From positions 20,696,154-20,760,153 of the forward strand of contig OV277874.1 in the NCBI GenBank assembly GCA_922989275.2: a stretch of DNA of 64,000 bases. The letters are read 5' to 3'. Below the pieces are notes generated by a model. It ran no database searches, was not told where the DNA came from, and was given only the letters and a program-made list of their open reading frames with translations. A program made the translations under genes and the position numbers. This DNA is from Gari tellinella. Taxonomy: Eukaryota > Mollusca > Bivalvia > Cardiida > Psammobiidae. This document shows positions 62,442 through 64,000 of this stretch, one piece after another. Within the stretch, counting starts at the first letter, position 1. The number at the start of each line of letters is the position of its first letter.

Positions 62442-63001
62442 CTGAAACCAAACATACAGGAAATCAACGAATAATGTGTACCCTATCAGGAACATCCATG
62501 ACCTGTTGCTGCGTACATTCGGAAGCAAAATATATGTTCCATTGTTTACATTCTAAGATCAACAACTTTGACAGTTTGGCGCGTAAATGACGATTTCACG
62601 TCATTGGAAGTGACGTCATTTTTAAGTAGGATAAATATATCGGGTTTTTGGCATAAGGGAATGCAGACAAGTTGTTGTTTATAAGGTATGTCAGTTTACT
62701 TGCAATTTATCTCATTAAAAAAGAAGAGTATTAGTCGGGGATCATGGTTTCCACTAATAGGAAGGCATAGATCGGTTAAGAACAAATTTTGAAAAAATCA
62801 GCAAAATGTTTGCTGTCCCAAGTTCCAAAGATTAATTCGCGAATGAAAACTATTTATGCCTCGTCTCCTCTTCGAAACTTTTCCACAAGTCCCGCCTTCT
62901 CGAGAAATGGTGTTTATATGAAATGAACACCCTTTTTGTCAATGGACTTGAATTGGGCAAATGTAAATATTTCCATATACACCCATGGGTTTTAAGTCTC
63001 T
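62442..63001. other. Unassigned sequence
   Basis: Could be upstream intron or promoter of the Ly6-type gene on the minus strand. Two TGACGTCA-like sites near 62595-62620. Nothing firm. Confidence 0.3.
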
Positions 63002-63252
63002 TTAACCCTTTACCTGATAGTCTATTTTTATTATTGAATATAGGTGAATTCTTAAAGCAGGTTAAAAGTAAAGCAGAATGCGCCTTGATGCACATTTTGC
63101 TTTACTTTCAGCATGCTTTAAGCTATAATGTGCTAGAATATAAAACATATTCCCTATAACGGATATTCATGACTGATTAAATTGGAACTTTTTTCTTCAG
63201 CGGTCAAAAAAAATCATATTCCCTAGAAGGCGCTTCTTTTGGCGGAAAGGAT
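63002..63252. mobile_element. B MITE
   Basis: TTAACCCTTTACCTGATAG to TTTTGGCGGAAAGGATT; palindrome arms with several changes. Confidence 0.82.
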
Positions 63253-63523
63253 TCAGTCATACAAGTGGCCAATAAATTGATGTGTGACATTTTTGATTCG
63301 CAAGTTCAAGATATTCGCAAAAATATCATGGAATAAATATTGTTCAGTCTTGAAATAGGTGCTTCCCAATCACGTCTTTAGACATTATCAGATCGTATTA
63401 ACTTTCGTACTAGTATTCTATAGCCACCTGTGATCGAATTTTAAATTAGCAGTAAAGCAAATACACATTAGTGACGTCATACAGTGGAGAATCTGTTATT
63501 CTTACGTCATTAGTGACGTCATA

Positions 63524-63769
63524 CAGTGGAGAATCTGTTATTCTTTCCCGTTTAAACGCAAACGTACGCAAATGCAAAACACTAAAACGTAGAAAAGTAC
63601 AACTTTTTGATAATTCTGATAATTCATGTTTATCATGGTGGCAAACAGTTTGGAGCCTGATCAGACGCCGGGTTACCCGGCGTCTGATCTAGCTCCAAAC
63701 TGTTTGTATTGGAAATAATAGTTTTAGCGTAAACGCGTTTATTGGGAAAGAATAACACATTCTCCACTG
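63524..63769 (+). mobile_element. C2 MITE with duplicated left end
   Basis: CAGTGGAGAATCTGTTATTC to GAATAACACATTCTCCACTG. Perfect D core about 63644-63707 around GCCGGGTTACCCGGC. The first 25 bases plus flank TTAGTGACGTCATA occur an extra time at 63467-63505. Confidence 0.9.
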
Positions 63770-63828
63770 TACGCATGACGTCAACTATTCGCTACAAAAG
63801 GGGAAACGGCACAGGCAATCATACGGAA

Positions 63829-64000
63829 GCCGGATAGTGCCACTTTTACAAAAAAAAATTATCTTGAAAATTCAAGTTATTATCTTGAAAATTCAAGATA
63901 GTATCTTGAATTTTCAACATACTATCTTGAAAATTCAAGATAGTAACTTGAATTTTCAAGATAAAAAAAATTAAAAATTGTAAAAGTGGCACTATCCGGC
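63829..64000. mobile_element. Perfect inverted-repeat element built of TATCTTGAAAATTCAAGATA units
   Basis: GCCGGATAGTGCCACTTTTA at the left is exactly inverted at the window end. Between them the 20-base self-complementary unit and its relatives (ACTTGAATTTTCAAGATA) recur about five times. Non-coding. The right boundary coincides with the window edge. Confidence 0.85.

Overview
The window looks like nuclear DNA of a bivalve mollusc. The evidence is split genes with GT-AG introns, a non-LTR retrotransposon, tRNA-like pol III units, and a very dense load of short inverted-repeat transposons. It also carries repeats of the bivalve-typical AGCTCACCTGAGCC, TATACCCCC and ATACGCCCGTC types. A dreissenid-like heterodont is my guess; the exact species cannot be read from the sequence.

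Host genes. The one well-supported gene is the 3' part of a CTDSPL2/SCP4-type HAD phosphatase on the plus strand. Nine exons run from 979 to 16736, their phases all agree, and they encode about 351 residues ending at a TAA. The N-terminal exons lie before the window. The catalytic DLDET motif is split by the intron 10138-12582. That intron contains a 2.1-kb inverted-repeat element flanked exactly by a 122-bp direct repeat, so a truncated decoy copy of the DET exon sits before the real one. On the minus strand, 48.3-50.2 kb holds one intact and two decayed Ly6/three-finger exons, and another such exon lies at 62.3 kb. Weak single-exon candidates are at 39.5 kb (transporter-like) and 41.3 kb (unknown).

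Mobile DNA. Family names used below: A = CAGGGCTCC...GGAGCCCTG with a GAATCGTCTC hairpin; B = TTAA-flanked CCCATTACCCCATA...TATGGGGTAATGGG with an AAAGCAGAATGCGCC palindrome (piggyBac-like); C1-C6 = TA-flanked CAGT...ACTG (pogo-like); D = the GATCAGACGCCG palindrome core; E = TTAA-flanked AGGGACTCGCAACC element carrying a tRNA-like unit; F = CAGGGCTGCCAT; G = GGGCCCGTTTCATAAA; H, I and J = long tandem-cored repeats (TATACCCCC, AGCTCACCTGAGCC, ATACGCCCGTC); K = CAGGGTTATAGATAAGG; L, Q and R = further TTAA families carrying D-type palindromes. They nest repeatedly. From 1.4 to 7.3 kb there is an H element and then a three-deep nest, J inside I inside I. A LINE spans about 50.4-56.4 kb. Its ORF1 and ORF2 share one reading frame separated by a single UAG, and ORF2 has one further in-frame TGA. 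The window ends inside or exactly at the edge of a perfect inverted-repeat element made of TATCTTGAAAATTCAAGATA units.

Region by region: 0-1.3 kb MITEs and one CTDSPL2 exon; 1.4-7.3 kb tandem-cored repeats; 7.3-16.8 kb the remaining CTDSPL2 exons in MITE-filled introns; 17-47.6 kb almost entirely MITEs with a few unexplained gaps; 48-50.2 kb Ly6 exons and palindromes; 50.4-56.4 kb LINE; 56.4-64 kb MITEs, duplicated palindromes and another Ly6 exon.
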